Shown: positions 17,011 to 24,716 of the stretch, piece by piece
Numbering within the stretch: position 1 is the stretch's first letter
Layout of the letters: the number at the start of each line of letters is the position of its first letter
Assembly (NCBI RefSeq): GCF_008629685.1
Contig: NZ_VWSF01000035.1
Location: 1-44,152 of the forward strand
DNA: 44,152 bases
Reading direction: 5' to 3'
Source of the DNA: Adhaeribacter rhizoryzae
GTDB lineage: Bacteria; Bacteroidota; Bacteroidia; Cytophagales; Hymenobacteraceae
Notes under the pieces: generated by a model
Told to the model about the DNA's origin: nothing
Seen by the model: only the letters and a program-made list of their open reading frames with translations
The model's database searches: none
Translations under genes and position numbers: made by a program

Positions 17011-17251
17011 ACTCCTCTATGTACGCAGACAAGGCAGCGTTTATCTGATCTTTAAGCAAGGTTCTATCCCAATAAGCTATTGCGGATATTTTATCCAGGT
17101 AATCTTCCCGAATAACAAAGGTAGTGCGGCGCTCGGGAAATTTGGTGGGCTCTACTGCTTCATTTGCTTCCTGCACTTCTTCCTGCTCCGCATTTTCTGT
17201 TGTACTCTGCAGCAATTTGCCTAATCCACCTGAGAAATTTTTCTTTGCCAT
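16961..17251 (-). CDS. Ribbon-helix-helix partition partner (ParB-like)
   Basis: This is a 96-residue protein. A flexible acidic N-terminal arm (about 1-36) precedes a ribbon-helix-helix-like core (RRTTFVIREDYLDKISAIAY, then LLKDQINAALSAYIEEYEKK, about 41-85) and a basic tail. Small RHH centromere-binding proteins encoded just after parA are typical of type Ib plasmid partition systems. The gene follows parA by 35 bases. A GTAATA hexamer (as TATTAC at 17260-17265) lies 9 bases upstream of its start. Confidence 0.7.
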   Translation of the reverse strand: MAKKNFSGGLGKLLQSTTENAEQEEVQEANEAVEPTKFPERRTTFVIREDYLDKISAIAYWDRTLLKDQINAALSAYIEEYEKKNGEIKVAPPKRK

Positions 17252-17286
17252 GTTACTGATATTACTATATGTTTTTTATTATTATG

Positions 17287-18057
17287 TTATCTTGTGCTTT
17301 TCTTCTTAGTATGCTTGGATAATATTTCTCCCGCTAATGCTTCATAATCGGCAGCGCCCGCGCTTTTACTATTGTAAGTAAAAATGTCCTGGCCAGTAGC
17401 CGGTGCCTCCGCCAAAGCAACATTATCGCGAATTTTAGTAGCAAAGACTTTTTTCGGAAAGTGTTCCGTGATGGTATCAAATACATTTTTATTCAGCACC
17501 TTCCGACTATCATATTGGGTAATGAAAACTCCACCTAACTCTAAGGATTTATTCAGCTGTTTCTGAATGATTGAAACCACTTCCAACATTTTGGCAAGTC
17601 CCTGCATAGCCAAGAACTCGGCCTGCAACGGGACCAGAATTCTATCCGAAGCAGTTAATGCATTAACCGTAAGCAAGCCCAGCGATGGAGGGCAGTCGAT
17701 TAAGATAAAGTCGTACTTCTTCTTTAAGGGTTCAATTGCTTCCCGCAAAATAAGCTCCCGGCCAATTTTGGTACTTAACTCTATTTCAGCACCGCTTAAA
17801 TCCAGGGTAGAAGGGATAACATCTAACCCAGGCCTAATAGTCAATATGGCATTGCCAGCGAGGTAATCGCCTTTAACGATGCCGTAAATGGTCTGGTCAG
17901 GTTCCTGAATGCCCAAGCTTTGCGATAAGTTAGCTTGCGGATCTAAGTCAATCAGCAAAACAGATTTACCCGCCCTATTAAGCGCGGCACCAATATTAAT
18001 GGTGCTGGTAGTTTTTCCGACACCACCCTTATGATTGAGAAGGGCAAAGACTTTCAT
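17287..18057 (-). CDS. parA: ParA-family plasmid partition ATPase
   Basis: This 256-residue protein is a Soj/ParA-type deviant Walker ATPase. Motifs are KGGVGKTT (10-17) with the signature lysine, LLIDLDPQANLSQSLG (Walker A'), and DFILIDCPPSLG (Walker B). It lacks the extra N-terminal DNA-binding domain of P1-type ParA, as in type Ib or chromosomal forms. It positions plasmid copies by ATP-dependent binding to the nucleoid and contact with the RHH partner. The upstream region has a TTACTAGTAA palindrome and three GTAATA sites, which suggests that the RHH protein autoregulates the operon. Confidence 0.92.
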   Translation of the reverse strand: MKVFALLNHKGGVGKTTSTINIGAALNRAGKSVLLIDLDPQANLSQSLGIQEPDQTIYGIVKGDYLAGNAILTIRPGLDVIPSTLDLSGAEIELSTKIGRELILREAIEPLKKKYDFILIDCPPSLGLLTVNALTASDRILVPLQAEFLAMQGLAKMLEVVSIIQKQLNKSLELGGVFITQYDSRKVLNKNVFDTITEHFPKKVFATKIRDNVALAEAPATGQDIFTYNSKSAGAADYEALAGEILSKHTKKKSTR

Positions 18058-18180
18058 ATGTTACTTTATAACTTTGTTACTAGTAATCTCCAAAATAATG
18101 GAATGTTAACCAATAAAAAAAGTTACTTATTAATATCTTGTTAAAAGTAATAAATATGCTTGATATTACTATGTTATTAC
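18058..18180. promoter_or_regulatory. parA upstream region with palindrome and GTAATA sites
   Basis: TTACTAGTAA (18077-18086) is a perfect 10-bp palindrome 20 bases before the parA start. GTAATA is at 18147, and TATTAC at 18164 and 18175. These match the hexamer of the dispersed repeat blocks and are the natural place for operator or centromere binding by the RHH partner. Confidence 0.55.
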
Positions 18181-18344
18181 ATAGTGAATATTTTTTTATT
18201 ACTAAATCATTGGTAAAATAGATTGCTTTGGTCACAAATAAAACCGATAAATCAAGAATAGGTAAGTTGATGAGACAGCTGCATGCCTGAAGTGACAAAC
18301 AATGTTTTTACAAAAGGGAAGAAAAAGCTTGTTTTTGTTGATAA

Positions 18345-18394
18345 ATAAATATATACAAAATATTCTTTTTTGTACAGAAAACGTATATATTTAT
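18345..18394 (+). promoter_or_regulatory. Inverted-repeat promoter-like element upstream of ardC
   Basis: ATAAATATATA (18345-18355) and TATATATTTAT (18384-18394) are perfect 11-bp inverted repeats around a 28-base spacer. A 31-base core (18363-18393), ending GAAAACGTATATATTTA, recurs with 3-4 mismatches at 19679-19709. On a single transferred strand the repeats could fold into a hairpin, as in plasmid leading-region promoters (inference). Confidence 0.45.
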
Positions 18395-18436
18395 ATAGGC
18401 AATTAATCAAACAAGAACACTTTAAATCTTAACCTT

Positions 18437-19372
18437 ATGACACCTAATGAAAAGTTCTCGCAATTAGCTGACCAGGTAACAAATGAAGTTATTGCCCAAT
18501 TAGAGCAAGGCAATGTGTTTTGGCAAAAGCCCTGGAGCTCTTATGGACTACCAAAAAATTACCAATCTAAACGTCCTTACGAAGGTTTTAATGCCTTTTA
18601 CCTGAACTATATTACAGGCAAAAGAAATTACACCACCCCTTATTTCATCACCTTTCAACAGGCCAAAGAATTAGGTGGCCATGTTAGAAAAGGTGAAAAG
18701 GGTGCCCAGATTATCTTCTGGAAAATTTTTACTAACACCATTGACGAAAAAAACACTGCGGCCGGCGAAACCAAAGAAATTGTACAAACCAAATTTGTTC
18801 CTTTTATCTGGACTGTTTTCAACATTGACCAGGTAGAAGGGGTTGATTTTGTCCTTCCCACCAATATAAGCCGTAACGAAAACTTAATAATAGAAGCCTG
18901 CCAGCAAGTCGTAAATAACTACCCGGTACCGGCTCCTAACATAGAGCATGGCGGCGCAGCGGCTTATTACATGCCATTCTCTGACAAGGTGCAGATGCCG
19001 TTTATTAAAACCTTTGTGAATGCTCAGGCTTACCACGCTACTTTATTTCACGAACTGATCCACGCTACTGGCCACGAAATAAGATTAAATCGCTTTACGG
19101 AAGCAGATAAAGCAACCCGGTTCGGGGATGAGAATTATTCCAAGGAAGAATTAGTAGCCGAGATGGGAGCTAGCTTTTTAAATGCTGTTACCGGTATAAA
19201 AGAGGTGGTATTTGAAAATTCAGTAGCCTATCTGCAAGGCTGGATTAAAAGATTAAAGGATGATAAAACCATGCTAATCTACGCCAGCACCAAAGCTTTT
19301 AAAGCAGCCAGTTTTATTTTAGGCTTAACAGCCGAGCATGAGGAAGAGAAAAATGTAGCAATGGCAGCCTAA
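18437..19372 (+). CDS. ardC: ArdC-like antirestriction protein
   Basis: This 311-residue protein has the ArdC layout. An N-terminal ssDNA-binding domain comes first (about 1-130, with FWQKPWSSYGLPKNYQSKRPY and GHVRKGEKGAQIIFWK), then a C-terminal zincin-like metalloprotease domain with HELIH at 205-209, followed by TGH and a downstream glutamate in EELVAEMGA. ArdC proteins protect incoming plasmid DNA from host restriction and are made early after conjugative entry. The gene is preceded by a promoter-like inverted repeat and followed by a terminator, so it is a single-gene unit. Confidence 0.9.
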   Translation: MTPNEKFSQLADQVTNEVIAQLEQGNVFWQKPWSSYGLPKNYQSKRPYEGFNAFYLNYITGKRNYTTPYFITFQQAKELGGHVRKGEKGAQIIFWKIFTNTIDEKNTAAGETKEIVQTKFVPFIWTVFNIDQVEGVDFVLPTNISRNENLIIEACQQVVNNYPVPAPNIEHGGAAAYYMPFSDKVQMPFIKTFVNAQAYHATLFHELIHATGHEIRLNRFTEADKATRFGDENYSKEELVAEMGASFLNAVTGIKEVVFENSVAYLQGWIKRLKDDKTMLIYASTKAFKAASFILGLTAEHEEEKNVAMAA

Positions 19373-19381
19373 ATGTTAAAG

Positions 19382-19409
19382 CCTGCCTGTAGCAAGGCAG
19401 GTACTTTTT
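19382..19409 (+). terminator. Rho-independent terminator after ardC
   Basis: CCTGCCT (19382-19388) pairs with AGGCAGG (19395-19401) and is followed by TACTTTTTAT. It ends 13 bases before the next start, so ardC and the following gene are at least partly separate units. Confidence 0.75.
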
Positions 19410-19421
19410 ATCCATAAGATT

Positions 19422-19610
19422 ATGAAAATAAATATCGAATTAGAAAAGGAAGATTTTGAAACAATCAAAATTTCTCTTGATTTAGCCGCCACTTATTGGA
19501 AAGCAGCAGCTGAAAAAGAAAAAGAACCGGTCCATAGAAGCAACTTTTTAAAGCTTCATACTAAATACTCTAATTTATGTGATTATATAAAATCTTACTC
19601 AAAGTATTAG
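19422..19610 (+). CDS. Small helical hypothetical protein
   Basis: A 62-residue, highly charged protein that looks all-helical (MKINIELEKEDFETIKISLD, then YWKAAAEKEKE). It has no signal peptide and no family I recognise. It lies between two terminators directly after ardC, so it may be cotranscribed by read-through. Confidence 0.55.
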   Translation: MKINIELEKEDFETIKISLDLAATYWKAAAEKEKEPVHRSNFLKLHTKYSNLCDYIKSYSKY

Positions 19611-19613
19611 GTA

Positions 19614-19641
19614 CCGCCCGCCGAAAGGCGGGTTTGTTTTT
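19614..19641 (+). terminator. Rho-independent terminator
   Basis: CCCGCC (19617-19622), a GAAA tetraloop, and GGCGGG (19627-19632) form a strong hairpin followed by TTTGTTTTT. It is the best terminator in the window and starts just after the stop at 19610. Confidence 0.88.
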
Positions 19642-19678
19642 CTTATAAAATTTTAAATTTCCACTATTTAATAGGATG

Positions 19679-19709
19679 TTCTTTTTTAGATAGAAAACGT
19701 ATATATTTA
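19679..19709 (+). repeat. Second copy of the ardC upstream element
   Basis: This 31-base segment ends GAAAACGTATATATTTA and differs from 18363-18393 at only 3-4 positions. It lies about 145 bases upstream of the small gene at 19853 and just after a terminator, the position of a promoter. Confidence 0.6.
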
Positions 19710-19852
19710 CGTTGCTGCTTTTATTAAAATTTGCCTCTGGCATGAAAAGGAAAAACAACTAGGAACGGTAAACCGCGAAAGCGCAACGGATCTATTCTAC
19801 TAGCTAGAGATGGCCGCGAGAATTGGTTCGCCAGCGCTATTAAATATAAAAT

Positions 19853-20086
19853 ATGGTACTTGAAGATTTTTTAAGACTAACTCAGGCAGAACGCGCCGAG
19901 CACGTTTGGCATTTCGGCTCATTTCTAAACATCTGCGAGGATATAGGCAACTTGTATGATATGGATGGCTTTTACGCCGAGGTAGTTTATAACCATAATT
20001 TAAACGAAATTCAGGAAGTTCGGGCATTCCAAAGCATTGAAGAACTAGACCCCTACCTAAACCAAATCAAGCTCGGCCAGCTTTAG
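19853..20086 (+). CDS. Small protein of the three-copy plasmid family, copy 1
   Basis: A 77-residue soluble acidic protein. It aligns along its whole length with the proteins at 20407-20655 and 43684-43932. Shared features are ERAEHVW-x2-G-x-FL near residue 20, DGFYAEVVY near 45, and EVRAFQSIEELDPYLNQIKL near the end. It lacks about four residues before the DMDGFYAE segment that the other two have. The function is unknown. It stands in the leading-region-like cluster behind a copy of the ardC promoter-like element. This start gives the best match to the family N-terminus. Confidence 0.65.
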   Translation: MVLEDFLRLTQAERAEHVWHFGSFLNICEDIGNLYDMDGFYAEVVYNHNLNEIQEVRAFQSIEELDPYLNQIKLGQL

Positions 20087-20128
20087 GCAGGCGAATATTT
20101 TAGCCATTATAAAATACACATAGCCCTT

Positions 20129-20410
20129 ATGAGTAGTGATGCTATTGCGAATAAAAAGTTTGAAAAAGCTAAGTTACTTTTTGATCAAGGCTTAATTAAG
20201 GAATTTAAGGAGTTGTTCGATGTGGCCCCTTACAGTGTAGTCGCCAAAAAAATTAATACCAACAATATCCGGTTTAAAGAGAAGCTGGAGAATCCAATGA
20301 CCTTAAAGCTTGGCGAACTCAATGCGATAGCCAACCTCTTAAAGATAGATTCGGTAGCCCTTTATGCGCTAGTCCTGCAAGAAAGTTCCGCTAAAAAAGA
20401 GCAGGTTTAA
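20129..20410 (+). CDS. Small helix-turn-helix-like protein
   Basis: A 93-residue all-helical protein. The middle (ELFDVAPYSVVAKKINTNNI, then LKLGELNAIANLLKID) has the form of a minimal XRE-like domain often seen in Bacteroidota mobile elements, where the NTNN-R segment precedes a second helix. It may be a small DNA-binding regulator. It follows copy 1 of the small protein family by 42 bases on the same strand and overlaps the 3' end of copy 2 by 4 bases in convergent orientation. Confidence 0.55.
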   Translation: MSSDAIANKKFEKAKLLFDQGLIKEFKELFDVAPYSVVAKKINTNNIRFKEKLENPMTLKLGELNAIANLLKIDSVALYALVLQESSAKKEQV

Positions 20411-20655
20411 ACCATCATATCCGCTAGCTTGATGGTAGCCAGGTAAGGCTCTAAGCACTCCAGGCTTCTAAAGCCCCTAACGTGTTTTATATGGTGCATA
20501 TCCGCATCATACCAGAGTTCCGCATAAAAATTGCCCATGTCATGCAGGATGATTCTATATTCTCCCTCATCGCGGAAGTCAAAAAAGATTCCCTGCCGCC
20601 AAATTAATGCCGCTCGTCCTTGGATGTTATGACGGTTGAACTGGTATAAGTTCAT
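20407..20655 (-). CDS. Small protein of the three-copy plasmid family, copy 2
   Basis: An 82-residue protein opening MNLYQFNRHNIQGRAALIW. It has the family pattern GNFYAELWYDADMHHIKHVR, then GFRSLECLEPYL. It is most like the 82-residue copy at 43684-43932 (FNR-x-N-x3-RAA at the front, YAEvWY, VRGF, C-L-PYL). No cysteine pair, signal peptide or membrane segment. Convergent with the HTH-like gene. Function unknown. Confidence 0.65.
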   Translation of the reverse strand: MNLYQFNRHNIQGRAALIWRQGIFFDFRDEGEYRIILHDMGNFYAELWYDADMHHIKHVRGFRSLECLEPYLATIKLADMMV

Positions 20656-20702
20656 AGCCTATTAAACTAAGTTCATAGCATATTAAACGAATTTAGCAGG
20701 TA

Positions 20703-20969
20703 TTAGATAGGAGTGGCACCCTTATTCTGGCTATTTAAATAAGAAATAACCTCCGCTACGGTTTTGTAGAAATGGCCCATCATCAGAAACTGTTCCCTGC
20801 CTGCCCAATATTCAATAGCCATTTTTCCCAGACCATTCTTAAACATGCCCGCCGGTTTTATGGCATAAACCGTATGGGGAAACTTACTTTCCCCAACCGC
20901 AAAACCACTATTTATTAATTCCCGCCGCAGCAGCTCTAGTTCTTTACTTGCCGCAATCGTGTTTTCCAT
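20703..20969 (-). CDS. Hypothetical 88-residue protein
   Basis: A soluble mixed alpha/beta small protein with a helical opening (KELELLRRELINSGF) and a central strand part (MAIEYWAGREQFLMMGHFYK). I recognise no family. It lies 47 bases upstream of family copy 2 on the same strand, so the two may form a small operon opposite to the transfer direction. Confidence 0.5.
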   Translation of the reverse strand: MENTIAASKELELLRRELINSGFAVGESKFPHTVYAIKPAGMFKNGLGKMAIEYWAGREQFLMMGHFYKTVAEVISYLNSQNKGATPI

Positions 20970-21135
20970 ATTTTATCTAAACGGTATTTATGAATCTATT
21001 TAAAACGTAAGGAAACCCCTAAATCTTTTATAATTACCTAATACGACTTTCATCCCCACTTTCTTCCCCTCTGAAAAATAAAAAATGCAAAAAAAGTTAC
21101 TCTTGGAAGGGGTGGGAGTTTGCTTTGCAAGATGT

Positions 21136-21155
21136 GTTTTCGTATATACGAAAAC
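21136..21155. promoter_or_regulatory. 20-bp perfect palindrome upstream of the mob genes
   Basis: GTTTTCGTATATACGAAAAC is a perfect palindrome centred 81 bases before the MobC-like start. It is the longest perfect palindrome among several GTATATAC-type sites in the window and is a strong candidate operator for the transfer region. Confidence 0.65.
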
Positions 21156-21161
21156 TAAATG

Positions 21162-21193
21162 CCCGGATTGCTGGCTACGCCTAGCCGCCCGGG
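21162..21193. other. Nested stem-loop upstream of the MobC-like gene
   Basis: GGCTA (21173-21177) pairs with TAGCC (21182-21186), enclosed by CCCGG (21162-21166) and CCGGG (21189-21193). It is followed by GTAAAAATAG. It could be a weak terminator, an attenuator in the mob leader or part of an origin of transfer. Confidence 0.4.
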
Positions 21194-21226
21194 GTAAAAA
21201 TAGTCGCAACTCCTATTTTTTACAGC

Positions 21227-21667
21227 ATGGCAGAAAAAGAAGAAGACCAGAAAACCTGGAATCCCAAGGGGGGACGGCCCCGGAAAGACCAAAAAGAACT
21301 GCGGAACAAGCAGGTGATTATCAAATTTACCGAAACGGAAAAGACAGCCTTATATCAAGAATCGGAAGATTTAGGCTGGAAACAGCCCCTGGTATATTTT
21401 CGGAAAAAGCTGCTGTCGAAAGAAGGCAAAGTAAGCCACAATCCGCAGGAATTATTTAAAGTTTTAAATAAATTAAATCCGGAATTGAACAAAGTAGGCC
21501 ATAATATCAACCAGATAGCCCGGTATGTCAATTACCTGGATAAGAATAATATGGTAGACCAACGGTTCCTGGCCGAATATAACCAGTGCTTTAAAAAGAT
21601 GACCGAGGTTCAGCAGGAGTACACCCTGGCCATCCGGGCCTACCTGAGAGCCCTCGCCCAGAAATAG
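21227..21667 (+). CDS. MobC-like relaxosome accessory protein
   Basis: A 146-residue basic protein. The N-terminal part is flexible (GGRPRKDQ) and leads into a ribbon-helix-helix-like region (NKQVIIKFTETEKTALYQES). The C-terminal part has the helix LFKVLNKLNPELNKVGHNINQIARYVN, the hallmark of the MobC/MbeC family (ELxxxGxNINQIA). Such proteins bind oriT and help the relaxase open the strands. The gene precedes the relaxase gene with a 197-base gap that carries repeats. Confidence 0.85.
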   Translation: MAEKEEDQKTWNPKGGRPRKDQKELRNKQVIIKFTETEKTALYQESEDLGWKQPLVYFRKKLLSKEGKVSHNPQELFKVLNKLNPELNKVGHNINQIARYVNYLDKNNMVDQRFLAEYNQCFKKMTEVQQEYTLAIRAYLRALAQK

Positions 21668-21864
21668 GGATGGTGACGCGCTGCGGGTGAAGCATGGCTG
21701 CTGGCACCTTGTTTATGGCGCAATGTTTAATGTTTATGACACAATGTTCAATGTACCATAAACAATGTTTATTATTTAATGCGCCAGGGGTAACGGGCAT
21801 TTCCGCCAATAGGACTGCCCCTGGTTTAAGGTTTATCCCTTTCTTTTGAGGGCAAGGAGGTTTT
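21668..21864 (+). other. Candidate origin of transfer (oriT)
   Basis: A 197-base gap in an otherwise compact region. It holds two tandem 21-base direct repeats (21712-21732 and 21733-21753, both TTTATG-x-CRCAATGTT-x-AATG), a partly inverted third unit reaching GCGCC at 21784, and an inverted repeat CCAGGGG (21784-21790) / CCCCTGG (21818-21824) around CGGGCATTTCCGCC. Direct repeats for accessory-protein binding beside an inverted repeat next to the relaxase gene are what an oriT looks like. The nick site cannot be fixed by eye. An AAGGAGG ribosome binding site (unusually strong here) lies at about 21854-21860. Confidence 0.55.
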
Positions 21865-23442
21865 ATGGTTGTTAAAATTCTTTCTTCCGCCGGCAGCTTC
21901 TCCGGGGTGGAATACAATGAGAATAAGGTCAGTGCCGGGACGGCCGAGCTGATGGCCGCCGAGAACTTTGGCTTATTGGAGTTAAACGGTGGTGCGGGTG
22001 GCCGCGCCATCCATGAGTACCAGCAATTCTTTAAAGCCTGGTCTACCAATGAAAGGGGGATGATTGAAAAGCCGCAGTTTCACGCGGTTATCTCCTGCGA
22101 AGGAAGGACTTACAGCGGTACCGAGCTGAAAGATTTTGCCGAGCAGTACCTGGACCGGATGGGCTATAAAAACAACCCGTATTTAATTTATTTCCACAAA
22201 GACACGGCCAATAACCACGTTCATTTGGTATCCAGCCGGGTAGACGAGTCGGGGTTGAAAATTAATGATTCTTTCGAGCGCGTGCGTTCCCAGGTGGTGA
22301 TGAAAGAAATTTTAGGACAGAATGCCGGCCAGGAGGTAAGTCAGCAGGTTAAAAGGGCTTTGGCTTATAACTTTTCTTCGGAGGCGCAATTTAAAATGAT
22401 ACTGGAAGGCCAAGGCATTACGGTAAAGCCCCAGGATAACCAGTATCAATTCATTCGGGCCGGCAGGGTGGTCTATGAAATAAAGAACGACCTGGTAGCA
22501 AATAAAATTAAAAACTACCAGGAACCCGGGGAAAGAACGCAACAACTAAAAGCCCTTTTTAGCAAGTATAAGCCCGCCCTTACGCCCGAAAAGTTCTCGG
22601 CGTTTATGAAAGATAAATTCGGGGTAGAGGTGGTTTTCCATACGGCTAAGGGAAAAGCAATGCCCTATGGCTACAGCATCCTGGATCATGCCCAAGGCCA
22701 GGTTTTGAAAGGCTCCCAGGTCATGCCCCTGGCGGCTTTGCTTGCAGCTGCTTCCCGGGAGGACCAATTGCAAGCCGGCGGGGAACTCATCTCGACGATG
22801 GTAGAAATCCGGAGCCTGCGGTACCGGGAATTTAAAAGCGCGTTGGCGAAACTGGGGTTTGATTTGGCTACTTCCGGCCAGGTTAAAATTACCGGTGAAG
22901 AAAAAATAAGCTTTAGTATAGCCCGGGAAAGAATACAGCAGGCCCTGTACCAGGACCGCTTGTATGAAGCGCAAAAATTTGCCATCCATAGTCCGGCGGA
23001 AGCGGAAATAATCCGCCGCCTCCTGTTCCTGAAAATAGAAGATGCCGCCTGGCTGGGCTCCCGGACGCCAGCCGCGGACCGGGACCAGAACAGAATCATG
23101 ATGGCGGATAAACTAAACAGCCTGCTGGCTACCGGCAAAAACCTGGGGGATATCGCCAGCGAAAATAACTATGTTTTTGCCAAACAAGGAGAGGCGGTAT
23201 TCCTGATAGACAAGCAGCGCCAGGTACTTTATCCTTGGGCGGAATTAACCGATAGCAAGTTAGATTATCGCGCCGTCGATATGATTGATGCGGACCGCAT
23301 CAGCCGGCCGGAGTATCGTCAGCTGGGGGAGTATAGCCAGGGAACGCTGGAAGAGGTCCTGGGCCTGGTTTTAAACAGTATGGCAGCCCCCGCAGACGAG
23401 CAGGAACCAGCGAACCAGCGCAAAAGAAAACGGAATCAGTAA
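21865..23442 (+). CDS. MOBP-like relaxase
   Basis: This is a 525-residue relaxase/mobilization nuclease. The N-terminal nuclease domain shows FHAVISC (about 72-78) and the metal-binding motif HKDTANNHVH (111-120), the three-histidine HxDxxNxHVH signature that nicks oriT and stays bound to the 5' end. The catalytic tyrosine is probably among the residues before 60. The remaining 350 residues are helical and basic and have no recognised enzyme motif. It ends in a lysine/arginine-rich tail. It is preceded by a good Shine-Dalgarno and followed after 21 bases by the ParA-like traA, so the mob and tra genes may be one transcript. Confidence 0.88.
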   Translation: MVVKILSSAGSFSGVEYNENKVSAGTAELMAAENFGLLELNGGAGGRAIHEYQQFFKAWSTNERGMIEKPQFHAVISCEGRTYSGTELKDFAEQYLDRMGYKNNPYLIYFHKDTANNHVHLVSSRVDESGLKINDSFERVRSQVVMKEILGQNAGQEVSQQVKRALAYNFSSEAQFKMILEGQGITVKPQDNQYQFIRAGRVVYEIKNDLVANKIKNYQEPGERTQQLKALFSKYKPALTPEKFSAFMKDKFGVEVVFHTAKGKAMPYGYSILDHAQGQVLKGSQVMPLAALLAAASREDQLQAGGELISTMVEIRSLRYREFKSALAKLGFDLATSGQVKITGEEKISFSIARERIQQALYQDRLYEAQKFAIHSPAEAEIIRRLLFLKIEDAAWLGSRTPAADRDQNRIMMADKLNSLLATGKNLGDIASENNYVFAKQGEAVFLIDKQRQVLYPWAELTDSKLDYRAVDMIDADRISRPEYRQLGEYSQGTLEEVLGLVLNSMAAPADEQEPANQRKRKRNQ

Positions 23443-23463
23443 CCGGATAAACAATAAAAACAG

Positions 23464-24090
23464 ATGAAAATAATTGTGGCAAACCAAAAAGGAGGCGTAG
23501 GTAAAAGTACCGTAACGCTGTTACTGGCTAATTACCTGGTGCTCGACAAAAAGGAGAATATCATCATTTTAGACATGGACTACCAGGAGACGGTTTTTGC
23601 CCGGTGGGAAGGCGATAAACAAATGTATGCCAATGAGCCCTTGTACGAAGTAATGAAACTGGATATGGAACAATATCCCAAATACGCCAAGGCCCTGGAA
23701 CAGGTGAAAGGAGAAGGCCACGTTTTGCTGGACACACCCGGCCAACTGGATGATGATAACATGCTGGCCATTATCCGGGATGCAGACCTGGTTATCTGCC
23801 CTTTTGCTTACGAAAAATCAATTTTTGAAAGCTCGCTTTTCTTTTCCAAGGTAGCGCAGCATGTAAACCCCGCGGTTAAAATTGTTTACCTGCCCATGCG
23901 GATTAAGGGTACGGTAAAATATGAAACCGAAGATCAGGTAAGAGCGGTGCTGGCTGCTTATGGAACGATAGCCCCCAAAATTCCGGAACGGGTAGCCTTG
24001 GAACGCATCGATTCGGTTTCTATCAGCAGCGAAGCCCGGTCCCTGATTCAGGAGCCGTTCGATTATATCTATAATAAATATATAATATAG
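23464..24090 (+). CDS. traA: TraA-like ParA-family ATPase of the transfer region
   Basis: This 208-residue deviant Walker ATPase carries KGGVGKST (9-16), IIILDMDYQETVFARW and HVLLDTPGQL. It is shorter than the partition ParA at 17.3-18.1 kb and not closely similar to it. In Bacteroidetes conjugative elements a ParA-like TraA heads the tra operon; its exact job is not established, but placing the relaxosome or transfer machine is likely. The symbol is given by position and family. Confidence 0.8.
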   Translation: MKIIVANQKGGVGKSTVTLLLANYLVLDKKENIIILDMDYQETVFARWEGDKQMYANEPLYEVMKLDMEQYPKYAKALEQVKGEGHVLLDTPGQLDDDNMLAIIRDADLVICPFAYEKSIFESSLFFSKVAQHVNPAVKIVYLPMRIKGTVKYETEDQVRAVLAAYGTIAPKIPERVALERIDSVSISSEARSLIQEPFDYIYNKYII

Positions 24091-24106
24091 ATAAGTTATA
24101 TAAATT

Positions 24107-24147
24107 AATACGTTTTTTGTATATACAACAATTATAAATAACGTATT
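24107..24147. promoter_or_regulatory. Nested palindromes between traA-like gene and next gene
   Basis: TTGTATATACAA (24117-24128) is a perfect 12-bp palindrome. It lies between AATACGTT (24107-24114) and its reverse complement AACGTATT (24140-24147). The surrounding 120 bases are extremely AT-rich, so a promoter/operator for the tra genes proper is likely here. Confidence 0.55.
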
Positions 24148-24212
24148 TAAAAATTATTTTATATTAAAAAGATATTTTATTTTTTTATATTCTTATTAAA
24201 TGTATATTTGTT

Positions 24213-24644
24213 ATGAGCAAGGATTTGTTGAACAAGATTAGAGGCGCCCTTGAAAATAACGAGGCACCCGATGTAGTAACACCCGCCGATGATAAGGCGG
24301 CGGTTCAGCCGGTGGCAATTACCAAGCCCACCCCGGCAAGCCGTAGCGCCGACAAAGCGAAGGCTACCTCTAAAAAAAAGCTTACCGGGCAGCAGGCGCC
24401 AGGTTTTAGTAGCTTGGCAGAACTGCAACAGCTATTAAAAGCGGAAAAAGAGGGGTTTAGCTTTAACCGGCGACTGGTTTATATCGATGACAACATCGGT
24501 GAGGCGTTGGATTTATTAAGGAAAGAGGCGAAGATCAACTCCAATGTGCTGGCCAGTTACCTTTTAAAACAATTCTTATTACAGCATAAAGAACTGATAA
24601 AAGTCTTAAGAGAAAAGAAAAGAGATAACCTGTTTTTTGATTGA
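24213..24644 (+). CDS. Putative TraB/TraC-position protein (RHH-like partner)
   Basis: A 143-residue protein with a disordered, Ala/Pro/Thr-rich N-terminal half (about 15-60). The C-terminal domain is small and structured (FNRRLVYIDDNIGEALDLLR, then INSNVLASYLLKQFLLQH), probably a ribbon-helix-helix or DUF3408-like fold. It follows a ParA-like gene, so it may be that ATPase's DNA-binding partner, as TraB-type proteins are in CTnDOT-like elements. The family call is weak. A TATATTTG sequence just before the ATG looks like a -7 element but is too close to serve this start. Confidence 0.5.
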   Translation: MSKDLLNKIRGALENNEAPDVVTPADDKAAVQPVAITKPTPASRSADKAKATSKKKLTGQQAPGFSSLAELQQLLKAEKEGFSFNRRLVYIDDNIGEALDLLRKEAKINSNVLASYLLKQFLLQHKELIKVLREKKRDNLFFD

Positions 24645-24716
24645 CATTAACTCCAATTCCTGGCTCCTATTTAACGGTTAGCATAGCACTTAACAATTAA
24701 CTTAAGATAGCAGATC

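Noticed and set aside
18080-18298. 72-residue minus-strand frame upstream of parA
   Set aside because: It is hydrophobic, low-complexity AT-driven sequence lying over the parA control region and has no plausible start signal.
21000-21209. 69-residue minus-strand frame upstream of the mob genes
   Set aside because: It runs through the 20-bp palindrome and the nested stem-loop, has no protein-like pattern and no start signal.
24203-24210. TATATTTG, a match to the Bacteroidota -7 promoter element
   Set aside because: It lies two bases before the ATG at 24213, so a transcript from it would begin inside the gene. It is probably chance in AT-rich DNA.
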